Notes under the pieces: generated by a model | What the model saw: the letters and a program-made list of their open reading frames with translations, nothing else | Database searches by the model: none | What the model was told of the DNA's origin: nothing | Shown here: in pieces, positions 16,748 through 24,313 of the stretch | Position numbering within the stretch: position 1 is the stretch's first letter | How the letters are laid out: every line of letters starts with the position of its first letter | Assembly: GCF_006489205.2 (NCBI RefSeq) | Contig: NZ_VFYR02000002.1 | Span: 591,278 to 655,277, forward strand | Origin: Brevibacterium sp. XM4083 | Lineage (GTDB): Bacteria > Actinomycetota > Actinomycetes > Actinomycetales > Brevibacteriaceae | Direction of reading: 5' to 3' | DNA length: 64,000 nt | Translations under genes and position numbers: made by a program

Positions 16748-17485
16748 TTAAGGGGTGCCGCCGGGCTCGGCGTCCTGCTCCCGCTCGAAGTCGGAGTCGT
16801 GGGTTCCCGTCGCGCGCTGGCGACGCCGCTTGCGGACCTTGAGCACGATCCACGCGACGACGGCGACCGCGACGACGACGATGACGAGCGTCTGGAAGTA
16901 CCCGGCGTAGGTCTCGACGATCGACCAGTTCTCACCGAGGTAGAAGCCTGCGACGATGAGGATCGTATTCCAGATCGTGCTGCCGGCGGCCGTGAGGAGG
17001 AGGAACTTGAGCATCGGCATCGCCCGCATGCCTGCCGGGATGGAGATGAGGGAGCGGAAGATCGGGATCATCCGCCCGAAGAAGACGGCCTTGTCACCGT
17101 GGCGGTCGAACCACGCGATCGTCTTGTGGACGTCGGCGACGTCGACGAGCGGCATCTTCACCGCGATCCGCACGATCCGGTCGAGTCCGATCCACCGGCC
17201 CACCGCGTAGAGCACGAGAGCCCCGACGACCGATCCGATCGTGGCGAAGACGATGGCGAGGACGAGACTGAGCTGACCGCGACTCGCCGTGAAGCCGGCC
17301 AGCGGCAGCACAAGCTCGCTCGGGATCGGCGGGAAGATGTTGTCGAGGAACACGAGGAACCCGACGCCGAGGGGCCCGAGCGTCTCCATGATCGCCACCG
17401 TCCACGCGGAGAAGCCGCTGAGGTTCTCAGCGGCGCCGGAGGCGGAGGCCGTGACCAGGACGGAGGTCGAAGCGGTGAGCGGCAT
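16748..17485 (-). CDS. DedA family integral membrane protein
   Basis: A 245-residue membrane protein of the DedA/SNARE-associated (VTT) family. The E-x-x-x-P-x-P-[SG]-E motif region is VFLDNIFPPIPSELVLPLAG. A second landmark is the F-x-[GS]-R-x-x-P-x-x-R motif, seen as FFGRMIPIFRSLISIPAGM. Several hydrophobic helices follow, ending in a basic tail (RKRRRQRATG). DedA proteins include flippases for lipid carriers such as undecaprenyl phosphate. ATG at 17485 is chosen because translation from the earlier frame start would run through the divergent promoter, and a -10-like TACACT lies exactly 7 nt before it on the minus strand. Confidence 0.9.
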   Translation of the reverse strand: MPLTASTSVLVTASASGAAENLSGFSAWTVAIMETLGPLGVGFLVFLDNIFPPIPSELVLPLAGFTASRGQLSLVLAIVFATIGSVVGALVLYAVGRWIGLDRIVRIAVKMPLVDVADVHKTIAWFDRHGDKAVFFGRMIPIFRSLISIPAGMRAMPMLKFLLLTAAGSTIWNTILIVAGFYLGENWSIVETYAGYFQTLVIVVVAVAVVAWIVLKVRKRRRQRATGTHDSDFEREQDAEPGGTP

Positions 17486-17504
17486 GTTCTGTAGTGTAGA
17501 GAAC
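17486..17504. promoter_or_regulatory. Near-palindrome over the dedA promoter
   Basis: GTTCTGTAGTGTAGAGAAC: arms GTTCT/AGAAC with symmetric TA pairs inside. It abuts the dedA ATG and contains the minus-strand -10-like TACACT (17493-17498), so a bound protein would block transcription. No regulator gene is adjacent. Confidence 0.45.
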
Positions 17505-17578
17505 AGGTCGACCTTTCGCTCACAGAGCGCTCCCAGCGGATAGTCTGTAAGGCGATGCCCAAGAAGGAGGAGCACCCA

Positions 17579-18628
17579 GTGACACCAGCGAAGATCCTGG
17601 CCTCACGCAGTCCCATGGCCGAAGCCGGCCACCAGGCGATCAATCAGCCCGGCCCCGCCCATCTCGTTCGCGCCGTCCAGCGCTTCATCACGCGCCTGGG
17701 CAACCAGTTCGGGGCCGCGATCACGTACTTCCTCGTTCTCGCGGTCATTCCGATCGCGATGTTCACCTTCGCAGGACTCGGTTTCGTCCTCGACGTCGTC
17801 CGACCCGACCTCGTTCCCGTCATCACCCAGCAGATCGAGGACTTCTCCCCCGGCAATTCGACCCTGACCGACCAGCTCGAGGGATTCCTCAACGACTGGC
17901 AGGCGGTCGGGATCTTCGGCATCCTCGCCGGTCTCTACACCGGGCAGGGATTCATCGGCAACCTCGGCGCGGCCGTCCGCGCCCAGCTCCACGACGACTT
18001 CGACGACGACGTCAACCAGCCGCTGGTCAAGAAGTTCTTCTCGAACACCGTGACCCTGCTCGGACTCATCGTCGGTCTGCTGCTCACCGCCGGCCTCACG
18101 GTCATCGGCACGGGGCTGCGCAGCTTCATCACCGATCTCTTCGACCTCTCCGGCTGGATGTCGGGCCTCCTCGTCGTCGTCCCGATGATCATCACCTTCG
18201 GCGCCTCGTGGCTGATCTTCATGTTCCTCTTCACGATGCTGCCCGAGCATCCGGTCAATCAGCAGGCGAAGGTGCGCGGTTCACTCATCGGCGCCGTCGC
18301 CTTCACGATCCTGCTCAACCTCGCCACCGTCCTCGTCGACCTCTTCTCCGCGGGGAAGGCCGCGGGTGTGTTCGGGTCGATCATCGCCGTGATGCTGACG
18401 ATGAACGTCTTCGCCCGCATCATCCTCTTCGTCGCCGCCTGGATCGGCACCGCGGTGCCGCCGCCGCTGCCGGAGGACTCGGCCCCGCACCGCAGGTTCG
18501 TCGCGCCCGAGCTTCAGGTCCAGAGCCTCGGCGCTCTCATCACCGGCGTCGGACTCGTCGCGCTCACGCTGCTCGGGTTCAAGCGCTACGACGAACGCCG
18601 GTCAAGGAGCGCGGGGTCGACACGGTAG
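17579..18628 (+). CDS. YihY/BrkB (virulence factor BrkB) family membrane protein
   Basis: A 349-residue polytopic membrane protein. The conserved YihY core is present: about six helices, with QFGAAITYFLVLAVIPIAMF near the N terminus and G-Q-G-F-I-G-N-L-G-A-A-V-R in the middle. The family was once thought to be ribonuclease BN; its role is still unsettled, with transport or envelope functions suggested. GTG at 17579 is preferred over ATG 17555 because AAGGAGGAG lies 8 nt before it. It is divergent from dedA and followed closely by the gap gene, whose -10-like box overlaps its 3' end. Confidence 0.87.
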   Translation: MTPAKILASRSPMAEAGHQAINQPGPAHLVRAVQRFITRLGNQFGAAITYFLVLAVIPIAMFTFAGLGFVLDVVRPDLVPVITQQIEDFSPGNSTLTDQLEGFLNDWQAVGIFGILAGLYTGQGFIGNLGAAVRAQLHDDFDDDVNQPLVKKFFSNTVTLLGLIVGLLLTAGLTVIGTGLRSFITDLFDLSGWMSGLLVVVPMIITFGASWLIFMFLFTMLPEHPVNQQAKVRGSLIGAVAFTILLNLATVLVDLFSAGKAAGVFGSIIAVMLTMNVFARIILFVAAWIGTAVPPPLPEDSAPHRRFVAPELQVQSLGALITGVGLVALTLLGFKRYDERRSRSAGSTR

Positions 18629-18631
18629 ACT
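18626..18631 (+). promoter_or_regulatory. Probable -10 box for the gap gene
   Basis: TAGACT, overlapping the stop codon of the YihY-family gene. The same hexamer precedes the DEAD-box helicase gene (40276-40281). No obvious -35 box. Confidence 0.4.
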
Positions 18632-18673
18632 TGGGGCGGGAATCGACCAATTGAATATAAGGGGACTCGACCT

Positions 18674-20113
18674 TTGACTCAAGCAACAGCCGCTCGTCTC
18701 GACGAGTGGGAGAAGAAGCAGACTGCCGCGGAAGAACTCATCCCGCTGGTCGGCCGCCTCCACCGCAACAACGACGTGCTGCTCACCCTGTTCGGGCGCT
18801 CGCTCCAGGGCAAGTCCGTGACCGGCATGATCAAGGCCCACCGCTACGCCCGCCACTTCCTCGGCGAAGAGCTCGACATCGAAACCACGCTCGAGGTCGT
18901 CCGGGCGCTCGCCGAGCTCGACCTCAGCTCCGCGCGCATCGACCTCGGTCGCCTCATCGTCAAGCGCGATGAGCAGTCCGCCTCGACGGCGGAGTTCCTC
19001 GCCGAGGAGCTCGAGTCGGTCATCGGCAGCGAGTCCTCCGACGGGGAGCCCCGCGACGTCGTCCTCTACGGGTTCGGACGCATCGGCCGTCTGCTCGCCC
19101 GCATCCTCATCGAACGCTCCGGCGGCACCGGGATGCGCCTGCGGGCCATCGTCGTGCGCAAGGGCGGGGAGAACGACATCGTCAAGCGCGCGTCCCTGCT
19201 GCGCCGCGACTCGGTGCACGGGAAGTTCGACGGCAGCATCGTCGTCGACGAGGAGAACAACACGATCCTCGCCAACGGCACCCTCATCCAGGTCATCTAC
19301 TCCGATGACCCCTCGACGGTCGACTACACCGAGTACGGCATCAACGACGCGATCATCGTCGACAACACCGGCAAGTGGCGCGACGAAGAGGGCCTGTCGA
19401 AGCACCTGCAGTCCAAGGGTGCTGCAAAGGTCATCCTCACCGCTCCCGGCAAGGGCGACATCAAGAACATCGTCTTCGGCGTCAACTCGCATGACATCAC
19501 CGACGCCGACACGATCCTCTCGGCGGCCTCGTGCACGACGAACGCGATCACCCCGGTGCTCAAGGCGCTCAACGACCGCTTCGGCGTCCGCAACGGCCAC
19601 GTCGAGACGGTGCACTCGTTCACGAACGATCAGAACCTCATCGACAACTTCCACAAGGGCTCGCGTCGCGGACGTGCGGCGGGTCTGAACATGGTGCTCA
19701 CGGAGACGGGTGCGGCGAAGGCCGTGGCCAAGGCGCTGCCGGAGCTCAAGGGCAAGCTGTCGGGCAACGCGATCCGCGTGCCCACCCCGAACGTGTCGAT
19801 GGCGATCCTCAACCTCAACCTCGAGAACCCCACGACCGTCGACGAGCTCAACGGATTCCTCCGCGAGACCTCGATGAACTCGCCGCTGCGCAACCAGGTC
19901 GACTACGTCGCCTCCCCCGAGCTCGTCTCGACCGACCTCGTCGGCTCGCGACGCGCGGGTGTCGTCGACGGTCTGGCCACGATCGTCGACGAGGACCGCG
20001 TCGTCGTCTACGTGTGGTACGACAACGAGTTCGGCTACAGCCACCAGGTCATCCGCTGCGTGGCCGAGATGGCCGACGTCGACACCCCGTCGTTCCCCGC
20101 AGTCTCGAACTGA
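18674..20113 (+). CDS. Glyceraldehyde-3-phosphate dehydrogenase, long GapB-type
   Basis: A 479-residue protein. The catalytic part begins near residue 127 with the NAD(P)-binding sequence VVLYGFGRIGRLLARIL and has the active-site Cys in ILSAASCTTNAITPVL and the C-terminal WYDNEFGYSHQV. The first 125 residues form an extra helical region (DEWEKKQTAAEELIPLVGRLHRNNDV) absent from the ordinary ~335-residue enzyme. Corynebacterial GapB has a similar length and such an extension, and is linked to gluconeogenesis, so that role is likely by analogy. The TTG start at 18674 follows AAGGGG. No pgk or tpi is adjacent, unlike a glycolytic gap operon. Confidence 0.9.
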   Translation: MTQATAARLDEWEKKQTAAEELIPLVGRLHRNNDVLLTLFGRSLQGKSVTGMIKAHRYARHFLGEELDIETTLEVVRALAELDLSSARIDLGRLIVKRDEQSASTAEFLAEELESVIGSESSDGEPRDVVLYGFGRIGRLLARILIERSGGTGMRLRAIVVRKGGENDIVKRASLLRRDSVHGKFDGSIVVDEENNTILANGTLIQVIYSDDPSTVDYTEYGINDAIIVDNTGKWRDEEGLSKHLQSKGAAKVILTAPGKGDIKNIVFGVNSHDITDADTILSAASCTTNAITPVLKALNDRFGVRNGHVETVHSFTNDQNLIDNFHKGSRRGRAAGLNMVLTETGAAKAVAKALPELKGKLSGNAIRVPTPNVSMAILNLNLENPTTVDELNGFLRETSMNSPLRNQVDYVASPELVSTDLVGSRRAGVVDGLATIVDEDRVVVYVWYDNEFGYSHQVIRCVAEMADVDTPSFPAVSN

Positions 20114-20128
20114 TCGTCAGCGACCGGC

Positions 20129-20160
20129 AAGCGCCCCCGACCTCTCGGACGGGGGCGCTT
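20129..20160 (+). terminator. Terminator-like hairpin after gap
   Basis: A 10-bp perfect stem, AAGCGCCCCC/GGGGGCGCTT (20129-20138 with 20151-20160), 15 nt after the stop. Confidence 0.8.
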
Positions 20161-20224
20161 CGTCGTCTTCGGCGCGCAGCGTGATCCGCAGTCGGATCGG
20201 GCCCGCACCGAGGCGGCCGGTCTC

Positions 20225-20821
20225 TCAGCGGTCCTCGCGGGCCGCGCGTTCGGTCTCCATCGCGTCGTGGAGCCAGATCGGGGTGAATGTCGCGAACCGG
20301 GCGGCAAGGTCGTCGTCGTCGGCGAGCATGAACGCGAGCCGGTCATCGCCGGTCGAGAGCTCATGGGCCCAGATCGGACCGAGGCACGCGAGCAGCAGGC
20401 AGGACAGGACGACGGCACCGGCGAGGATGGGCGTCTCGGGCACGAGCAGGAAGCCGAGGAGGATCCCGAGGACGACGAAGGCGATCGCCACCGCCATGCC
20501 CCCGCCCTTCGACCGTGGAGCCCGCGTGCTCGCCGGTCGTCTGGCCGCCACGGAGTCGAGGATGTCGCGGCGCAGCCGGGTCCATGCGACGAGCGCGCCG
20601 AGGGCGCAGACGATGCCGATCATGATGAGGCTGAACGCCGAGAAGAGCAGCACGGCGTCGACCCGCTCCCCCTGGGCCTGCAGCGCCGCGCCAAGACCCG
20701 CGACGAGCATCGCCATCGCCAGCACGAGCATGCTCAGCAGCCGGGCCCGGCGGATCGCGACGAGGTCGGAGAGGGTGCGGGCGAGGAAGGCCCGGTCGTC
20801 GGGGACCTCAGCGGTGCTCAT
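20225..20821 (-). CDS. Small membrane protein of unknown function
   Basis: A 198-residue protein with four hydrophobic helices in two pairs (about residues 27-47 and 56-79, then 105-124 and 130-148), separated by a basic loop (RRPASTRAPRSKGG). An acidic C-terminal tail (TGDDRLAFMLADDDDLAARF) follows. I do not recognise a family. ATG at 20821 is used because it overlaps the stop of the upstream dehydrogenase as ATGA, which implies translational coupling. Confidence 0.78.
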   Translation of the reverse strand: MSTAEVPDDRAFLARTLSDLVAIRRARLLSMLVLAMAMLVAGLGAALQAQGERVDAVLLFSAFSLIMIGIVCALGALVAWTRLRRDILDSVAARRPASTRAPRSKGGGMAVAIAFVVLGILLGFLLVPETPILAGAVVLSCLLLACLGPIWAHELSTGDDRLAFMLADDDDLAARFATFTPIWLHDAMETERAAREDR

Positions 20822-21783
20822 CGGACGTACCCTGCTTCCTTGTCGACGGTGTGGGCGAAGGGGCGACCGGACAGATACGTCTCGACGAGGTCGAGGAACT
20901 GATCGAGGAGCCGCTCGCGCCACCCCTCGGTGTCACCGGACATGTGCGGGGTGATGATGACGTTCGGCGCCTCCCACAGCCGGTGGTCGGCCGGCAGCGG
21001 CTCGACGTCGACGACATCGATGCCGGCGCCGGCGATCGCCCCGGTCTCCAGCGCGGTGACGAGGGCATCGGTGTCGACGGTCGCCCCGCGGCCGACGTTG
21101 ACCAAGACCGCGTGCGGCTCCATCGCCGCGAACACCTCGGCGTCGAAGAGACCCGCGGTGCGGTCGGTGAGCGGGGCGACGTCGATGACCCAGTCGACCC
21201 CGGTCAGGTGCGCGGCGAGGTCGGCGGAGTCGATGACGTCGCCGAAGTCGGCGTCCCCGCTGCGGGCACGGCTGCCCGCCCCGCTGACGTCGACGCCGAG
21301 GGCGCGCAGCACGCGGGCGATCTCCCGACCGATCGCCCCGGTGCCGACGATGAGGGCCCGTGTGCCGGCGAGGTCACGGGTCGAGCGTCGGTTCCAGCGG
21401 TGCTCCCGCTGGTCGGCGAGCGAGCCGAGCGCCGACTTCGCGTGCATGAGGACGAGGCTGAGGACGAACTCGGCGATCGGCCGGTCGAAGACTCCGCGGG
21501 CGTTCGTCACGACGACCTCGGAGGCGATGAGCTCGTCGAAGAGGAGCGCATCGACACCGGCGGCCGCGACGTGGATCCAGCGCAGCTCGTCGGCTGCGTC
21601 GAAGACCTCGGTCAGTGCTGTGGAGAAGTAGTCCCAGAGGAGGAGCACCTCGGTGCCGGGCAGGGCCTCGCCGAGGCGGTCTGCCGTGACGATGCGGATG
21701 TCGACGTCGTCACGGCGGCCGAGCTCAGTGAGCCGGTCGGGAACCGGGCTGCCTGGCGGGTTGAGAATCGTCAGTGTCGTCAT
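20818..21783 (-). CDS. D-isomer-specific 2-hydroxyacid dehydrogenase
   Basis: A 321-residue NAD(P)-dependent oxidoreductase. The Rossmann motif GTGAIGREIARVL sits at about residues 150-162. The catalytic Arg is in NVGRGATVDTDAL, the Glu in GIDVVDVEPLP and the His in ITPHMSG. The short DRTAGLFDAEVFAAM segment and this layout fit the GhrA-like/phosphonate-type group that reduces small 2-oxoacids; the substrate cannot be read from sequence. The ATG at 21783 lies within the 3' end of the upstream exporter gene (59-nt overlap) and has an AAGGA site 8 nt before it. Confidence 0.9.
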   Translation of the reverse strand: MTTLTILNPPGSPVPDRLTELGRRDDVDIRIVTADRLGEALPGTEVLLLWDYFSTALTEVFDAADELRWIHVAAAGVDALLFDELIASEVVVTNARGVFDRPIAEFVLSLVLMHAKSALGSLADQREHRWNRRSTRDLAGTRALIVGTGAIGREIARVLRALGVDVSGAGSRARSGDADFGDVIDSADLAAHLTGVDWVIDVAPLTDRTAGLFDAEVFAAMEPHAVLVNVGRGATVDTDALVTALETGAIAGAGIDVVDVEPLPADHRLWEAPNVIITPHMSGDTEGWRERLLDQFLDLVETYLSGRPFAHTVDKEAGYVR

Positions 21784-23494
21784 CCGTGGAGTCCTTCGTG
21801 GTCAGCGGCACAGCCAGACTATCGGATGGCCCCTGCAGCGAGGAATCGGCGTCGACGGGCACCTCGGCGGCGTGTTCGTGGGTGACGACATGCTCACGGG
21901 CGGCGGCGTCCTGGCTCTTCAGCGTCGACGCGAGCGGCGTGTTCGGCAGGAAGAGGAGGATGACGAAGCCGAGGAACGCCAGCGGCGCGACCCAGAGGAA
22001 GAGCGGGACGAGCGCGTCGTTGTACGCGTTGATGATGAGCGCGTGGATCGGTTCGGGCAGGTCCCCGACGATCTGCGGGGTCAGCCCGGTCGACGAGATC
22101 TGCGGCAGCTCGAGGTTCGGGTTCGAGGCGGCGAGGCTGCGGATGCCGGACTCGATGTTCTCGAGCAGGCGCTGGGTGAACACCGAGCCGATGAACGCCA
22201 TGCCGAGCGTCGCGCCCACCTGGCGGAAGTAATTGTTCGACGCGGTCGCCGTGCCGACCATCTCGACGGGGAAGGCGTTCTGGACGACGAGGACGAGGAT
22301 CTGCATGCTCAGTCCCAGGCCGAGGCCGAGCAGGGCGAGTCCGACCATCGGCTCCCACACCGGGCTGTCGGCCTTGAGGGTCGAGAGCAGGATGAGCGAG
22401 ACGCCGATGAGGAGGATGCCGGTGAGCGGGTAGCGCTTGTACTTGCCGGTGCGGGCGACGACGAAGCCGGTCAGGGTCGAGGAGATGAGCATCGTGCCCA
22501 TCATCGGGACCATCATGAGTCCGGCGACGGTCGCGTCGATGCCGTGGACCATCTGCAGGTAGGTCGGCATGTAGGACAGGACGCCGAACATGCTCACGCC
22601 GATGAAGAGACCGGCGATCGTCGCGAGGAGGAAGTCGCGGTTCTTGAACAGCCACAGCGGGATGACCGGTTCGCTCACCTTCGCCTCGACGATGACGAAC
22701 GCGATGATCGCGAGCGCCCCGAGGACGATGAGACCGTTGATCTGCCACGAGCCCCACGCGTAGTCGTGGCCGCCCCACGCGGAGACGAGGACGATGCACG
22801 AGGTGATGACGGAGATGAGCGCCATGCCGCCGACGTCGATCTTCGGCCGTGGGCCGTGGGTCTGCTTGGGGATCTTGAGGAAGACCGCGGCGGCGATGAG
22901 GGCGATGATCCCGAGCGGGAAGTTGATCGCGAACGCCCAGCGCCAACCGGGGCCCTCCGTCAGCCATCCGCCGATGAGGGGGCCGGCGACCGAGGACACG
23001 GCGAAGGCCGAGCCCATGATGCCCATGTACTTGCCGCGCTCGCGCGGTGGGACGACGGAGGCGATGATCGACTGCGAGAGGATCATCATGCCCCCACCGC
23101 CGATGCCCTGGAGGACCCGGCCGAAGATCAGCAGCGACATGTCCTGGGCGAGGAGGGCGAAGACGGAGCCGGCGAGGAAGCAGCTGATCGCGAACATGAA
23201 CAGCGGCTTGCGGCCGAAGAGGTCGCCGACCTTGCCGTAGATCGGCATCATGATCGTCGAGGCGAGCATGAAGGCCGTCGACACCCAGAGCATCTGGTCG
23301 ACGCCGTCGAGTTCGCCGACGATCGTCGGCAGGGCCGTGGCGAGCACGGTCTGGTTGAGGGAGAACATGAACATCGCGATCATCAACCCCACGAAGAGGA
23401 GAATGATCGCCGAGGTCGTCATCGGGGCGGCGTCATTGCTGTGGTTCTCAGGTGCTTCGGCTGTCTGTGTCATGTCCTGGCTCTCGGCCCTCAT
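21725..23494 (-). CDS. DHA2-family MFS drug exporter
   Basis: A 589-residue transporter with about 14 predicted helices. MFS motif A is YGKVGDLFGRKP, and the antiporter motif C region is SSVAGPLIGGWLTEGPGWRWAFAIN. This is the EmrB/QacA-type drug/proton antiporter layout. The C-terminal tail is long, acidic and hydrophilic (DSTDDDTDDSQ). It follows its TetR regulator by 76 nt. Start: ATG 23494 has GAGGGA 3-8 nt upstream, while ATG 23473 is the alternative. The substrate is unknown. The reading frame is open back through the whole TetR gene, but that part is a shadow. Confidence 0.92.
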   Translation of the reverse strand: MRAESQDMTQTAEAPENHSNDAAPMTTSAIILLFVGLMIAMFMFSLNQTVLATALPTIVGELDGVDQMLWVSTAFMLASTIMMPIYGKVGDLFGRKPLFMFAISCFLAGSVFALLAQDMSLLIFGRVLQGIGGGGMMILSQSIIASVVPPRERGKYMGIMGSAFAVSSVAGPLIGGWLTEGPGWRWAFAINFPLGIIALIAAAVFLKIPKQTHGPRPKIDVGGMALISVITSCIVLVSAWGGHDYAWGSWQINGLIVLGALAIIAFVIVEAKVSEPVIPLWLFKNRDFLLATIAGLFIGVSMFGVLSYMPTYLQMVHGIDATVAGLMMVPMMGTMLISSTLTGFVVARTGKYKRYPLTGILLIGVSLILLSTLKADSPVWEPMVGLALLGLGLGLSMQILVLVVQNAFPVEMVGTATASNNYFRQVGATLGMAFIGSVFTQRLLENIESGIRSLAASNPNLELPQISSTGLTPQIVGDLPEPIHALIINAYNDALVPLFLWVAPLAFLGFVILLFLPNTPLASTLKSQDAAAREHVVTHEHAAEVPVDADSSLQGPSDSLAVPLTTKDSTDDDTDDSQPARQPGSRPAH

Positions 23495-23570
23495 TCTTCC
23501 CTCATCTGTTCTCTCAGCGCAATGGTCTCTGTCCTCGCCGACTCCGTGACCGCGGGGCGGTGTCATGTCC

Positions 23571-24209
23571 TCATCGCAGTCTCTCGAGCACCTTGAGGAA
23601 GAGCCCGAGGGAATCGTCGTAGATCCGCTGGGTGCTCTCCTCGTCGACGACGAGTTCGGGTGCGTGCTTGACGACGCGGATCGCATGGTGGAGCGGCACC
23701 ATGCACATCTGGGTGAGCATCCGGGCGCTGCGCCATGCCGAGTCCTCGGTCGAGAACTCCTGACCGAGGAACCGGAGCCGGGCGAGCACGTATTCGGAGA
23801 CCCGCTCCTCGAGCGCCTCGACCTGGTCGAAGCGTCGGCCCACGAGCTGCGGATACGCGACGAAGAGCTCGCGCCGGCGACTCGAGAGTCCGGGTTCGGT
23901 GCCGATGAGGAGTGCCTCGCGCACGAAGTTCGCGGTGTCCTCGGCGAGCGTGTCGAAGCCTGAGTCGGATTCGACGTAGTCGGCGACGAGCTGGTCGTCG
24001 ATGTTCGCGACGTCGAGACCGACGATCGCGTCTTCCTTCGTCGCGTAGTAGTTGAAGAACGTCCGCGGGGACACGCCGGCGTCGGCGGCGATGTTCGCCA
24101 CCGTCGTCGCTTCGAGCCCTTCGTCGAGGACGCGCGTGAGCGCCGCCTCATGGATGGCGGTGCGGGTCTCACGGGCTTTCCGGGTCCGCAGCGATTCGTT
24201 CTCAGCCAT
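23571..24209 (-). CDS. TetR family regulator of the adjacent exporter
   Basis: A 212-residue protein with the N-terminal TetR helix-turn-helix (about residues 13-58: TRTAIHEAALTRVLDEGLEATTVANIAADAGVSPRTFFNYYATKEDA, with the signature FFNYYATKED). The remainder is a helical ligand/dimer domain. It precedes the DHA2 exporter in the same orientation, the usual arrangement for a self-regulated drug-response unit. The ATG at 24209 is followed upstream by a large inverted repeat that is a good operator candidate. Confidence 0.92.
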   Translation of the reverse strand: MAENESLRTRKARETRTAIHEAALTRVLDEGLEATTVANIAADAGVSPRTFFNYYATKEDAIVGLDVANIDDQLVADYVESDSGFDTLAEDTANFVREALLIGTEPGLSSRRRELFVAYPQLVGRRFDQVEALEERVSEYVLARLRFLGQEFSTEDSAWRSARMLTQMCMVPLHHAIRVVKHAPELVVDEESTQRIYDDSLGLFLKVLERLR

Positions 24210-24219
24210 GCGAATAATT

Positions 24220-24267
24220 CTGCACTAGATGCAACTTTTCATCAACTGCAAAATTGCATCTGTGCAG
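24220..24267. promoter_or_regulatory. Operator-like inverted repeat upstream of tetR-exporter
   Basis: CTGCACTAGATGCAA (24220-24234) is mirrored by TTGCATCTGTGCAG (24254-24267) with one bulged base. The 19-nt centre contains another AACTGCA half-site. It is AT-rich, sits 10-58 nt before the TetR start, and lies beyond the end of dnaG. Likely the TetR autoregulatory site. Confidence 0.65.
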
Positions 24268-24313
24268 TATTTCACTCTTCCGACGCGTCTCGCCGCCTCC
24301 GCAGGGCGGGATC

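Noticed and set aside
21725..24172. A single 815-codon frame that would fuse the tetR region to the exporter
   Set aside because: The upstream part is an out-of-frame shadow of tetR, and a good ribosome-binding site precedes the exporter start at 23494.
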